Of a stretch of 64,000 nt of DNA, positions 35,601-47,129 are shown one piece after another. How positions within the stretch are numbered: the first letter of the stretch is position 1; each line of letters opens with the position of its first letter. Source of the DNA: Pachyseris speciosa (Eukaryota; Cnidaria; Anthozoa; Scleractinia; Pachyseridae); the NCBI GenBank assembly GCA_016490735.1, contig JAEMWC010001001.1, positions 128,501-192,500 of the forward strand, in the 5' to 3' direction. The translations under genes and the position numbers were made by a program. A model generated the notes under the pieces. It made no database searches. It saw only the letters and a program-made list of their open reading frames with translations, and was not told the origin of the DNA.

Positions 35601-36560
35601 GAATTTAGCTTGTGGGTTTAAATATCTAATATGGCACCATCTAAAGCATTCATTGTCATTATTTTTCATATTAATCAATCCCTTTGCACTGTTTCTGAAT
35701 TCTTGTGGTAGTTTAATGTATGATGAACCTTTCATTGGATTATACATCACAACATTGAGATGATGATTGTCGACAGATTGAATAGTCCATCCAGATCCCT
35801 CTGAAATCCAAACTGCAATCTTATTTAATATATTTTGTTTTAACACTTGTAGTGATTTAGTAATCTCTAGATTATTTATGATTGTTTGAGGCATACTGTT
35901 GAAATAGACGGTCTTATGCATTATTTTCCCATCTGACATTTTTGTGAATATTATCTTTAGTGTTTCAACAAATTTCAGTCCTTTCATGGATTTTAGTACA
36001 TTTGTGATATGGTATGCAATAGCCTTTCTTGTGTTTTGTAGTTGTACAAGTGGGTCTTTGTTATTTCTAAAGCTAATTTCATATGATTTGGTATAACCTT
36101 TCAGAGCTTTGTCTTTTTGCTCTATTTTGGTTCTAGGTTGTGCTACTGGTTTTTGAACCACCTTTTTGGTTCTTGGTTTTGGAACTGGCCTATCCTTAAA
36201 TTCTAATGGAGGAATAATAATATTGTCTTCATAATTTTGAACCATTTGATTTACACTCTTGCGAGGTGCTGGAATTGGTCTATCATTCGGCTTGGTTCTA
36301 GGTTTAGGAACTGGCCTATCCTTAAATTCTAATGGTGGAAGAATAATATTGTCTTCATAATCTTGAACCATTTGATTTACACTCTTGCGAGGTGCTGGGA
36401 CTGGCTTTAATAAGTTTTTGTGATTATAAACCACCTTATTTGGCACCGGTTTAATCACATTTTGCTTCATCAACATTCTGATAAGCTGAGATTTGGATAA
36501 TTTTTTCAGATCACTCTTATTCATACTAATAGATTGGATAAATATATTTCGCTTGACCAT
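32602..36560 (-). pseudogene. Protein-primed family B DNA polymerase (element A), at least four breaks
   Basis: Pieces: 34773-36560 (N-terminus, proline-rich linker, ExoI YADFEA, part of the CHIC zinc module), 33895-34662 (ExoIII region), 32979-33776 (NNSVFGKTMEN, FTDTDSL) and 32602-32964 (C-terminus). Breaks fall near 34770, between 33776 and 33895, and near 32970. The proline-rich segment holds a duplicated ~36-residue module, PxPAPRKSVNQMVQ(D/N)YEDN, with several P-x-P-x-P-R motifs. The protein start is unlike B because the TIR does not reach into this gene. Confidence 0.92.
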
Positions 36561-36837
36561 TGGTACTATACTATAGTGACAAATCTTTAAGTACCTTTGG
36601 GTTTTCCTAAAATCCTCTAAAATAGCCGTTTCTCGGTTAATACTGTTGAAAAATGTGATGGAATTTTGTTATGGCGCTGAAAGTATTGAAAATAGCCGTT
36701 TCTCGGATAAATTCAAAAAATTACAAAAATTTGGTTGCGATTTTTGAAGGTATGTGAAAATAGCCGTTTCTCTGGGAAAAACGCACGATTCCATAGCTGA
36801 GAGAAACTGATTTCGTACCCCCATATTATATACTACT
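36561..36837 (-). repeat. Element A right terminal region (TIR copy)
   Basis: Non-coding end of element A, ending TACTACT at 36831-36837. Read inward it begins AGTAGTATATAATATGGGGG, then contains three copies of AAAATAGCCGTTTCTC(G) (about 36619, 36690, 36759). The left partner lies outside the window, so the repeat length cannot be measured. Confidence 0.75.
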
Positions 36838-37229
36838 ATGGTCGCAGCGATTAAACAACAATGAATAAAGGGGGTTAGTTTCTAAAGAAACTGTGGTTCT
36901 GCGTCGGTGGGGGAGTGAAACACGAATAGTAGAGTGACAAGCTTGTCACTCTACTATACGCTCAGGTAAACGTCGCACGCAAAACTCTTCAAATCGCTAA
37001 AATTCGCCGTTCTTAGCTACAGGAACGACAATACACAACATTTCAGGTAAAAGGCGTTTATTTTGATCTTATATGTGGATATTAACCGTAGCATATTACG
37101 ATAATATGAACCTTTTCGATATTCCCATACATTTCAACTAAATTCAAAATACCCAATGATCACACAGTTTGTGTGGGATCCCTGTGGCTGCTACAATCCA
37201 TCGTGACAGCCCTTCCAAGTGAAGCCCAA
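36838..37229. other. Host flank of element A with a perfect 32-bp palindrome
   Basis: No gene seen. A perfect palindrome lies at 36926-36957 (arms ATAGTAGAGTGACAAG and its complement). The rest is unremarkable AT-rich DNA leading into the fold-back element. Confidence 0.6.
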
Positions 37230-39306
37230 AATTCCTCGGAAAAATATTCCACGGCAACAATACCAACACAGAATCCAAGGAAAAAGATTTGCCTTTCATT
37301 TCAACACTCTAAAAGCCCAAGAGCAGCCCCGGGAGCCACACCAACCGGCAGTTTGTTTCCCAAAAGAAACGGTAAAACGATTGCCGACGTGCGTGTACAA
37401 GTTTACCACGAAAATCGGCTTGGTAACCTCGTCGCGGCCTACCACCCCTGTGAGTCTACGTTTGTGTACGCGACGAGGTTACCAAGCCGATTTCAACAGT
37501 CGTTGTGTCGTGGTAAACTTGTACACACTGGTTGCCGGAATGTTGCAATATTCAATACGAACAATTTTATATTCAATGCTTTTATATTTTATTCAATAAA
37601 CCAAAATTATATTCAATGTTTTGATATTTTATTCAATAAACCAAAATTATATTCAATGCCTTGATATTTTGTTCAATAAACCAAAATTATATTCAATGCT
37701 TCGCATTTTTATTCAGTAAATCAAATTTATATTCAATAACTCCCAATAAAATATGTATTGGAATAAAGATTTGTTTGCGTTATATTTGTATTCAATGCGC
37801 GCTTGTTCAATTCAATAACTGATTTTTTGTTCAATGCGTAATTTTATGTTCAATAATTTCTGGAGTCCACCCTGGTCAGCGGATGATGGACGACCCTGTA
37901 GTTACCCTATGTATGAGAACACCTAAACATGGCGGCCGATGCTGTGTGCCTGTTCGGTGCTAGGTGCGTGATAGTGCTTTCGTCTTTTGGATATAACCTG
38001 CTAGAGAAGATTGAAATCAAAGATGATAACCCTGACTTAGGCTTCCACGAAGCCACACTTCTCTTTAGTAGACTCGAAATGGTATTATCTGTCCTGCGTT
38101 CACTGCTCGATATGGATTTATTTGTCGATAAACACCAATCAAGTTCTAGGTCAGCTGCGTACTTTGCTTGCGGAAATGTATCAATACTGAAACGAGAAAT
38201 AAACCTCTTGAGACTGTAAGCTCGCCAGACTTTGGATCAAGCGGGGAGAAACCATTCTGGATGTTGTGGTTTCTAGACCTGGACAGATATTGCTAAGATG
38301 CTACGAATTTCGCGGTGTACACTGTATAGAAGGATAAATGAGTTTAACCTGGAGAATTTAGGTGGGTTTTCGGACATTTTCTCGTTTCAGTATTCATACA
38401 TTTCCGCAAGCAAAGTACACAGCTGACCTAGAACTTCGTTAGTGTTACCATAGAAGAACTAATCCATATCGAGCAGTGAACGTAGGACAGATAATACCAT
38501 TTCGAGTCTACTAAAGAGAAGTGTGGCTTCGTGGAAGCCTAAGTCAGGGTTATCATCTTTGATTTCAATCTCCTCTAGCAGGTTATTTATAATAGACGCA
38601 AGCATTATCACGCACGTAGCACCGACCAGGCACATAGCATCGGCCGCCTTGTTTAGGTGTTTTCATACATAGGGTAACTACAGGGTCGTCCATCATCCGC
38701 TGACCAGGGTGGACTCCAGAAATTATTGAACATAAAATTACGCATTGAACAAAAAATCAGTTATTGAATTGAACAAGCGCGCATTGAATACAAATAAAAC
38801 GCAAACAAATCTTTATTCCAATACATATTTTATTGGGAGTTATTGAATATAAATTTGATTTACTGAATAAAAATGCGAAGCATTGAATATAATTTTGGTT
38901 TATTGAACAAAATATCAAGGCATTGAATATAATTTTGGTTTATTGAATAAAATATCGAAACATTGAAAATAATTTTGGTTTATTCAAATAAAATATCGAA
39001 ACATTGAATATAATTTCGGTTTATTGAATAAAATATCGAACCATTGAATATAATTTCGGTTTATTGAATAAAATATCGAACCATTGAATATAAAATTGTT
39101 CGTATTGAATATTGCAACATTCTGGCAACCATAGTACACGCACGTCGACAATCGTTTTACCGTTTCTTTTGGGAAACAAACTGCCGGCTGCCGTCGCTCC
39201 CGGGGCTGCTATTGGGCTTGTAGAGTGTTTAAATGAAAGGCTAACCTTTTTCCTTGGATTCTGCGTCGGTATTGTTGCCGTGGGATATTTTTCAGTGGAA
39301 TTTTTC
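37230..39306. mobile_element. Fold-back (long inverted repeat) element, about 2.1 kb
   Basis: Arms 37230-38199 and 38380-39306 are inverted copies separated by a ~180-bp unique centre. Both arms carry a region with many TATTGAATAAAATAT / CATTGAATATAAT tandem units of ~39 bp, and a stretch corresponding to the 96-codon ORF at 37929-38219. The outer ends are related (GGAAAAAT...CC). No transposase is present; it is probably non-autonomous or an inverted duplication. The right arm has an expanded number of tandem units. Confidence 0.85.
37929..38219 (+). CDS. Unrecognised 96-aa ORF in the left arm of the fold-back element
   Basis: It starts MAADAVCLFGARCVIVLSSF, with an ATGGCGGCC start context typical of host first exons. 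A mirrored, diverged copy lies at about 38390-38650, where the frame is not kept. No domain recognised. It may be a captured host exon; expression is unknown. Confidence 0.3.
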   Translation: MAADAVCLFGARCVIVLSSFGYNLLEKIEIKDDNPDLGFHEATLLFSRLEMVLSVLRSLLDMDLFVDKHQSSSRSAAYFACGNVSILKREINLLRL

Positions 39307-39397
39307 CCATAGGGGAATCATTGTTTACAATATTAGCCTCATTAGCATGGACAATTCAGTTTCTGATGGAGCTACAAATAAATCAATTCTGAATATT

Positions 39398-39840
39398 AGA
39401 GAGATTAAGATACAGGTTTGGCCATCTTACCGCAAACGGCAAACCGCGGTTTGCGGTTAGCGGTTTTACGTTAACCGTCTGCCCATATTCGGGGCTTAAG
39501 ATTCGTGGTTGGTTCTAGCCGGCCGCCATGTTTGTTTACATTCATTCGTTCACTTCTATCTGAGCTGAGAAATCGTCTTCAAAATTACGTTTCTATGAAA
39601 AAGAATTCAATAATCAATAAGCGAGAGAGTTCTAAAAGGTAGCATTTCCTCTCAAACGTGGGATTGTGATGTTTTAGGGTGCAAAAAAACCTTGCGGTAA
39701 ATCACTTACCTCTAGAGCGTGGTCTAGCCGTACAAACGTGAACCTCAAACCGAAAACCTGACGGCAAGGCACTGGTCACGTGACTTCTTGACGTTCGCGG
39801 TTCGTGGGAAAAGCCGAAAAACCTCGAACTTAATCTCTCT
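39398..39840 (+). mobile_element. MITE, copy 1 (443 bp, ends AGAGAGATTAAG)
   Basis: Terminal inverted repeats AGAGAGATTAAG...CTTAATCTCTCT with a 3-bp direct repeat ATT on each side. The interior contains GCAAACCGCGGTTTGCGGTT and a CACGTGAC region. Two further copies are in the window. Confidence 0.85.
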
Positions 39841-40010
39841 ATTGAAAGGTCATAGTATTAATAACTCTGCTACTGAATATGATCCTCATGTATTTTATTT
39901 TATGTATTTTATTGTGCAACGTGGGTTTAAAAACTCAAAATTTTGCAATGAATGTATGAGCTCATTAGTGCTTTTGCCACCCAGAAATTTTGCAGTTTTT
40001 GCAAGAATAT

Positions 40011-40453
40011 AGAGACCTTAAGATCGAGGTTTGGCCACCTTACCGTAAACGGCAAACCGCGGTTTGCGGTTTCGCGGTTTCACGTTAGCTGTCTGCCCAT
40101 ATTCGGGACTTAAGATTCGCGGGTAACAAATAGCCGGCCGCTATATTTGTTTTCAGTCATTTGTTCACTTCTAGTTTAGCTGATAAATCGTCTTAAAAAT
40201 ACCGTTTCTATGAAAAACAATTCGACAATAAATAGGCGAAAGAGTTCTAAAAAGTGGTATTTCCTCTCAAACGTCGGATTGTGATGTTTTAGGGTGCAAA
40301 AAACCTTGGGATAACCACTTACCTCTAGAGCGTGGTCTAGCCGTACAAACGTGAACCTCATATTGCAAACCTGACGGCAAGGCACTGGTCACGTCACTTC
40401 TTGACGTTCGTGGTTCGCGAGAAATGCCAAAAAACCTCAATCTTAAGGTCTCT
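40011..40453 (+). mobile_element. MITE, copy 2
   Basis: Same family as 39398-39840 and same orientation, with ends AGAGACCTTAAG...CTTAAGGTCTCT. The flanking 3-bp repeats are imperfect (TAT/AAT). Confidence 0.85.
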
Positions 40454-40782
40454 AATTTCTCCTTGAATACTACACCTAAAGAGCTAAAACTTTCACAATG
40501 TATTAAATTTCACTAGCTTGTTAGCTGCCTGGAGTCAAATCACATCTAAAATGTTTCCTTCTGAAAGCAAAGCCGTATACAAATGAGCAAAAATGTAAAC
40601 AATGACGTTAGCATGAATCCCCCTATAGATTGTCCACATCCATATAATACGTAATTTTGTGTGAAATTATGATAATTGTGCTTTCAAACTCTTCCTCGGT
40701 ATACAGTATTAGTTTAGTAGGAACATTATGTGTGTGAGGGAGGGATTTAATGATTTTATAATTTGATAATGATTTAAGGAGA

Positions 40783-41116
40783 TTGGTTCTCCAGCAGAGA
40801 ACGCGTAATTCATGCGAACTTAATTACCAAATACCTCATGTGAAACAAAACTATTTAAAGTATTCCTTTTATTATAGATCTATTCTTGCTTGGAACAAAT
40901 TGCCAACAGACATAAAAAGCGTGGACTCACTTCACACTTTTAAATGCAGGCTTTTATATTCTTACAGTTACAAACTTCTTTCTTATACTCTTCCAAATAG
41001 TGGGCTGTAAGTTGAACAACTAAATACGACTGGGAAATTGGGGTGAACTGTATTGGGACTGAGGGGTTTCTATTTCTATTTTAGAAATTAATTTTAACTT
41101 AATTATATATACATAC

Positions 41117-41154
<38 letters not shown>

Positions 41155-41300
41155 TATTATTATGTAAGTTGGGGCTGGATTTCAATTAGGACACCGTCCT
41201 GTTTCCTGCTCCAGTTGCTGTTCTATTTTCTATTTCCTTTTTATCCACTTCTTTCTTTATCCATTATTTATTTATATGAATGCAACGAATTCAATAAAGG
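40783..41300 (+). mobile_element. CR1/L2-type non-LTR retrotransposon, 3' end
   Basis: 40783-41010 encodes the last ~75 residues of an RT protein (TRNSCELNYQIPHVK, FYYRSILAWNKLP, FKCRLL). A 3' region follows, with a (TTA)n tract at 41117-41153 and CAATAAAGG at about 41290. The 5' part is missing, as usual for truncated insertions. Confidence 0.6.
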
Positions 41301-42460
41301 AAAGTAAAGTTTTCTAAAAACCGAGAAACATAGTCGTACGCCTGTCCAAAACGTGCCTCAAGCATTAATTAATTACCTACCGGTGACGGTATAATCAGTA
41401 ATGAGATTGAATTCGGTCCCCCTTCGACACCATGACTACTGGTGGTCATGAAATGAATAGATGATAAAGCTTCATCTATTCTAACTTCAAGACAAAATAA
41501 GAAGTTGACATTCTCGCGGATTCTAGAGGAAATTCTGGAAAGTTTGTCCTGGAACTTAAGTAAGTCCCTTGTAAGTAGCAAGAAGCTGCCATTGCGGAGC
41601 GTTTTATCTTTGGGATATAGCAGGTTATTCACTGATTAAGTACAACTGCTTAGAGATAGAACAAGAATAGGAAACCTTCCGAGTATAGGTCTGATGTCGT
41701 TTAACTGAGCTGTAATTGTGCAGCGATATCGCGCTGATATAGCGACCCAGCTGCACTGAAATCTTAGCTTGTGAACATTATTTTGCGATTTAAAGCGCAA
41801 AAAAATTGCCGAAATGCGCGAAAAAAGCCGTGCATCAAACATGGCATGTTAACGAGCCTGAGGCAATTTCTGTTTCAACGGCTGCTCTCTTTGTATAGCT
41901 GGAGAGAAGAGAGAAGCCGAAGGATCAGAAACTCTACGAAATCGCTTCAAATCGACCTAGAAACCCAGACAGGACAGAAAAGGAACTACAAAGGAGTTTA
42001 GGTTAGAAAAGGTTATAGAAAAATCATTCCTAATTTTGCCTTCAAATTCCTAACTTTTTCCCCGTACAAACCCGTATAATTTCGCTATTACGCAAATGAC
42101 ATGCTAAAGCTGAAATTACGTGTCGCGCGCCCACCCGGGGTTTACGTTACCAAGGTCAACACAAATCGTAGAGCTTGGGCTACATGTAACTGACATGTGT
42201 CCCCACCGTACCGCGATTATATAGTATCCCCGGCACTCCAAAGGGCCATGTCGGCGGTACTTCGGCGACAAATGAGAACAGGCTTAAGGGGAACTTCGAT
42301 TTAACCAAGTGCAAAGGGACGAGGGAAATCGTTTGGTTCGTTTTTATCAAGGGTTAGATATATCGAGGTCCTTTTACATACATTTTAAAAGGTTGGGTTG
42401 AAAAATATCATTGTTTCGAGGACTTCGTCATATAGAAGTTAGTTAAATCGAGGCAACCTC
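41301..42460. other. No gene recognised
   Basis: Only short ORFs without similarity I can recognise; no repeat structure seen. Confidence 0.5.
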
Positions 42461-42652
42461 GAACCCAGCTTCTCTTCTCTTTTCCTCCCTTGTCGTCGAA
42501 AGAGAGAGACTCTGGTTGGACCTGAGTAACAGTTTCTTGCATGCAGTTTTTTTATCACCCAGATTTTGGGTGGTCACGTGATCAGGTCTAACCAGGGCCT
42601 CTCTCTCGACGACAATGGAGGAAAAGAGAGAGAGAGCCTGGGTTCGATCCTT
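42461..42652. mobile_element. Small fold-back MITE (~190 bp) upstream of the glycosyltransferase gene
   Basis: Arms beginning GAACCCAG.(T/C)TCTCT.TCTCTTTTCC and containing TTGTCGTCGA.AGAGAG lie at about 42461-42529 and 42583-42652 in inverted orientation around a GC-poor centre with TGGTCACGTGATC. Confidence 0.65.
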
Positions 42653-42767
42653 TGTACTACAACGTCAGAAAGTCAGTCAGTATGAAATCACTAACATTTT
42701 TGTTAATTAATCAACTTCCTATGGTTTTACCGCAGGTAGTCTGGTAAACAAACCAGGAGATTCAGTG

Positions 42768-43808
42768 ATGAAATTTAAGAAACGGCTCTCTATCAAAAAA
42801 GTCTTAATACTTCTTATAATTTCGCAAATTCTCGTCATTTTATTTGCACTTAAATCCAGAATGGAGTGGAGAAGTGACGTAATGGCCGTCATCAGAGCAC
42901 CAGACGCTACTTACACTGAATTCAAAATAACACAGCATCAGGAAACAACAAATTCTAAGTTCACTCTAATCCCAAAAATACCGGACAGCACAAATCTACT
43001 GATCATCATAAACACGATCCCATCCAAGTTTGAAAGAAGACACACCCTAAGAGAAACCTGGGCAAAGCATACATCTTTCCCCATCGCTGCTAATAGTCCT
43101 TCCTCCAAGTCAAATAACGCCATGAACATTGCGTACTTCTTCATGATTGCATTTGACACAAAGCTTCCCAAGATTAATAAGAACGTCGAAAGAGAATCTG
43201 TTGTCCACGGAGACATTCTGCGCGTGAATTTGAACGAGAGTTATCGTGGTATGGTGAACAAGATACTTCTTACTTTTGAATGGGTAGCAAACTTGGACAT
43301 AAAACCAGATTTCATTGCAAAGGCAGATGATGATGTGTACGTAAAAATGCCGGACCTTGCAAGATGGCTGCAGGAAAATTCTCACCTGTCTACCAATCTG
43401 TACACTGGGTTCGTGCAGGGACGTGGACGCGTGGATCGTCGAAATGGAAGGAGGTATTTCGTCAGCCGAGAGCAATTCGAGGGCGACTACTTTCTTCCTT
43501 ATTGTTTGGGGCCTTTCTACATTTTTTCACGAGATGTGTTCTTAGGAATTGTGAACGCGTCCAAAGTTACTGAGGCGTTTCCAGTAGAAGATGCCTTCAT
43601 GGGATTTTTGGTGAAGAAAATTGGGTTACAACCAACATATATTGGTAGGCATTTATTTAACAAGTATCGACGCCTTGACAAACGGGTACTCAAAAGCTCT
43701 GGAGATAAGGTAGAAATCCTATCAGGTATTGTCTTGGGAGACTCTTTAAGTTCAAAGGCCATAAAGATGATACATCATGCTTACACTAGAATCTACACGA
43801 GTACATAG
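42768..43808 (+). CDS. Beta-1,3-galactosyltransferase-family (GT31) enzyme, 346 aa
   Basis: Type II Golgi membrane protein: short basic N-terminus (KFKKRLSIKK), signal anchor VLILLIISQILVILFAL (~12-28), then a lumenal catalytic domain. GT31 motifs present: ERRHTLRETWA (~92-102), AKADDDVYVKMPDL with the DDD metal/UDP-sugar site (~186-199), YCLGPFYIFSRDV (~243-255) and VEDAFMGFL (~271-279). It would transfer Gal or GlcNAc in beta-1,3 linkage to glycans; donor and acceptor cannot be told. The coding region is one uninterrupted exon. A ACCGCAG|G acceptor-like site 34 bp upstream of the ATG suggests an upstream non-coding exon. It is the only convincing host gene in the window. Confidence 0.88.
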   Translation: MKFKKRLSIKKVLILLIISQILVILFALKSRMEWRSDVMAVIRAPDATYTEFKITQHQETTNSKFTLIPKIPDSTNLLIIINTIPSKFERRHTLRETWAKHTSFPIAANSPSSKSNNAMNIAYFFMIAFDTKLPKINKNVERESVVHGDILRVNLNESYRGMVNKILLTFEWVANLDIKPDFIAKADDDVYVKMPDLARWLQENSHLSTNLYTGFVQGRGRVDRRNGRRYFVSREQFEGDYFLPYCLGPFYIFSRDVFLGIVNASKVTEAFPVEDAFMGFLVKKIGLQPTYIGRHLFNKYRRLDKRVLKSSGDKVEILSGIVLGDSLSSKAIKMIHHAYTRIYTST

Positions 43809-44857
43809 TCACTTTTAAAGACTGCGGATTTGTTGTAACTCAAAATTGGTTTTAGATTTTTAGCTTGGTTGTTCTGTTTATGTTTGAATTGAAACAGTTA
43901 TTTCCCTCGTTAATTTATTTTTCAAGGCAAATAATAATCTCGTTCCCAGAGCCCACGTGTCTTTTGGCCAGCGCCAAGACACGGAGCTCTGGAATAATCC
44001 ATTTTTTTTTAATTTTTTCATTGGCTAGAAGTTTGAGCATGGGCAGTTGAGCCGGAAGTTGCTTCGTAAACAAATATGGCGGAGCAGTTGACGGAAGATA
44101 GTCCTGTCAAGGTTTTTATCGAAAACTTCAGATCGCCGGTACGTTTGCAAATACTGCAATTCAACCTTTTCGAGTCGCCCGATTGATTTGTTTGGACAAA
44201 ATTCAAAGAAAGAGGATCTTTCAATAATTATTGAGAATGTAACGGGTCAAGCTTTCACAGAGGACGATGGGTTTTCAAACAAATTTGCAGAGCTTGTCGC
44301 AATAACGTTAAACATTTTCAAACGTCATTTAGGATAACGAGAGGAAAGAAGACGACAGAAAGTGCATCCACCCAGAGCAGCGAGAAGCCAAACAAGGAAA
44401 AAGCGACGGAACAGAACGCGCGTCTGTAGTCCGGCAAAGCCTAGCCAAAACGTTTTCACTAACTCATCCAAAACAAAATGTGGAAGTGATGATCTTGCCA
44501 GAGTCAATAAGAAAACCTGAACCTCCCTAGCAAAATAAAGGAATGTTGATTTTGGCAAAGACTGCATTGGCTACGCAATGGTGAGGTTTGTTCATTGTTT
44601 AGGTGTTCTTGAATGTACATGCATTAAAACTAAGGAATTGAAATAAAACGATTTACGTTCATGCATTGTTCTGATGGTTGAGTTAAATATTTTGCTGACT
44701 GATATGTTAATGCTTAATTGACAGTATTGTTAATTATAAATTATCACACTGTTTGAGGCTATGAACTTGAAAAATCATATCTGGAGACTTGGAGGCTTGA
44801 ACTCATGGTGTAAGTACAGTATCTTGACTACTTACTTAAAGGTTGAACCACTGACCA

Positions 44858-45060
44858 CCTGGCTAGCCCAATGGGATGAGGCACAAGTCAGGTGAGTGGG
44901 AGGCCGTAGGTTCAAGTCCCGGTTGGACAACACTTAGGGTCTTTGTAATGATGTGCAAATGTTAGGCTTTCTGATCTAGTCTTCTTGGATAAGGATTATA
45001 ATCATAGGTCCCACCCTGCAACATTTATTCGTAAACAACTCTGTGGGATGTTATTAGGTG
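44858..45060 (+). mobile_element. tRNA-derived SINE
   Basis: Box A-like TGGCTAGCCCAATGGGATG (~44870) and box B GGTTCAAGTCC (44909-44919) of an RNA polymerase III promoter, then an unrelated body ending near CTCTGTGGGATGTTATTAGG. A cloverleaf is not formed, so it is a SINE and not a tRNA gene. Confidence 0.7.
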
Positions 45061-46629
45061 AATGGAAATGATGGGAGACAAATTATCCCATGGGCTACAG
45101 CTTGTGGTATACTCATGAACATCAGATGTTGTGAGATCTCTCTTGTCCAGAAAATGAATGCTGTCTTGCTGGGAGTTGGCAGTGTTACAAAAAGGGTTTG
45201 TGGATCAAGATCTGTCATCTGTGGGTTACAATTGAAGTACAAGTTCATACATTTTTTAAGTCTCAATGCAATGAGGGCATCTCACAAACTTAACTTTCCT
45301 TTTTTCATTGTCACAGTCCTGAAGTACTTTAGTATGTATACAAGCAACATAATTGGACAAAATAAAAGTGCTATTATAAAGTGAACTTACGTGTGCCTTT
45401 GGCACAGACTGGTAGTTCATAAAATAATGATTGATTTTTTTGATAGCTGAAAGTGTCAAGGAATTATTAAGTTCATTGACTTACATGTAATGATTTCATG
45501 AATGCTAGAAAATGTTGTGTTGGGTTAATTGCAAAATACAGTTTATGGAGAGTGATGGATTTTGCAAAGCACAATTACATTGAAGTGTTCTGAATTCTGG
45601 TTTTTCATTTTTCTGGCTTTTTATGTTATTATATTTTGCAAACATATCTCCATTAAAAATATTAAGCCAGAAACACGAAGAAACACATTGTCTATCTTTG
45701 AATGCAGGCTGATGAATTTTATTTGCTGGTCTGGCAATCATGTCATGTCTGATGACACTTATGTAAATGTAAATTCAACTTGTTACCAACAGGGCAAAAA
45801 ATATGCTGGACAGAATGTAGCCCTTGTTGAAGAAAAGAACAAAAGCAAAAGAAAATAACTTTTTTAATTATTAGCTTTATTTTTCCTCCCTGATTTTTAC
45901 CATCATTTTATTATGATAACTAGAACAGCTTACCGATTTCAAACATTGCACCACAGCTGTGCCAAACTTGAACAATGTTTTTTTACTATTAGTTAAGGTT
46001 GACTTCAGAATAACATTTGAAACCATGTCTTTCTACTGTTATGCAGCAGCACATCTATTGTGATACATGTTCATGACAGTTAACACAACTTGGTTAATAA
46101 ACACCATGCTGATGCTGTCATAAACTCATTACATGAATTATACATAAAGTTAAAAGGCTGCATCACTGATCAGTATTTTATTTGTGAAATGTTTCAGAAT
46201 TAAATTAGACATAAGAGACAAGGTTGTGCTAAAGCTGACCAAACCTGGTATGTGACCAGCAGAATATATAGCCCTCACACACTTCAACATCATTTTCCCC
46301 CTCAAGTCTCTCTCTAGCAAACGGTTTAGTAAGGCACTAAAAAGACAAGGGACATTTAAATATGATTTTAAAAAATTGAAACTTGGGAAGCAAGAAGAAC
46401 CCATTATTGGATTGGCATAGCCTTGCTGAAATTAGACGGAAAGGTGAAAGACCTGTGTCTTGGTTGTTCACACCAAGACACAAGCCAGTAAACTCAGAAT
46501 AATTTATGACGCAGGTAAAGGTCACTGTGGTTTTTTCATGTATATTCTGAAGACAATTGTTGATTGCCCATGAGTTTAAAATAACGTTTTAGTTCTAAAA
46601 GTGATCACTTTGGAGTGCTATAGTGGAAA
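45061..46629. other. AT-rich interior of the TIR element, no gene recognised
   Basis: Only short ORFs without recognisable motifs. Confidence 0.4.
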
Positions 46630-46656
46630 ACACACACACACACACACACACACAAA
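46630..46656. repeat. (CA)n microsatellite
   Basis: About 13 CA units. Confidence 0.95.
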
Positions 46657-47129
46657 ATACAGCCTAAACGTCCTTTAATAATTATCAATTTAAGTCTCAA
46701 ATCCTTCTAGACGAGCACAGATGCTCTACTATTTGGGATACAGTCAATCAAATGAACTCTAGCTCTACATGAACTCAAATCAAATGAGCAGAGCAGAGAA
46801 CCAACAAACTTAGCCCACTTATGATGTCGAGTCCGGCAATCACAATCAACTCAGCCCCGAAGGAAAGGATTAATACTGTAGGATCAAACGAGTCTCGTCA
46901 ACAAGTGCTTTTACTGTACAGTACTCTTTCCTGGCCTGACATTGCTGCAATCCACGAAGACTTCAGGATTACCAGAAAGCAAACAACATTCCCTGGAATT
47001 TTTAAGTTTGGTAACCTTTTGATTACCTTCTTCAACAACGCTTTGAATAATGCACACATCTAAAAGTCTCTCCAACTTTTCCACTTGATCTCTCATCGAT
47101 GCGTTGAGAGGGAAAAACATGACAACGGA

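Larger units (their letters stand above)
1..36837. mobile_element. Element A: decayed Maverick/Polinton (adintovirus-type) element, left end outside window, interrupted by element B
   Basis: Homologues of nearly every gene of element B occur in the same order and orientation in 1-5326 and 25175-36837, so these are two halves of one element split by B. The right end is at about 36837, where the sequence ends in ...TACTACT (reads AGTAGTAT inward from the end), the same terminal bases as element B. Judged from B, about 1 kb of its left end lies outside the window. Long genes carry frameshifts (long fibre, minor capsid, pX start codon, PLA2, integrase, BRO-N, polymerase) and the capsid gene has an internal deletion, so the copy is dead. 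ATPase, short fibre and several small ORFs remain open. Family assignment rests on polymerase, integrase, ATPase, capsid and protease motifs. Confidence 0.9.
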
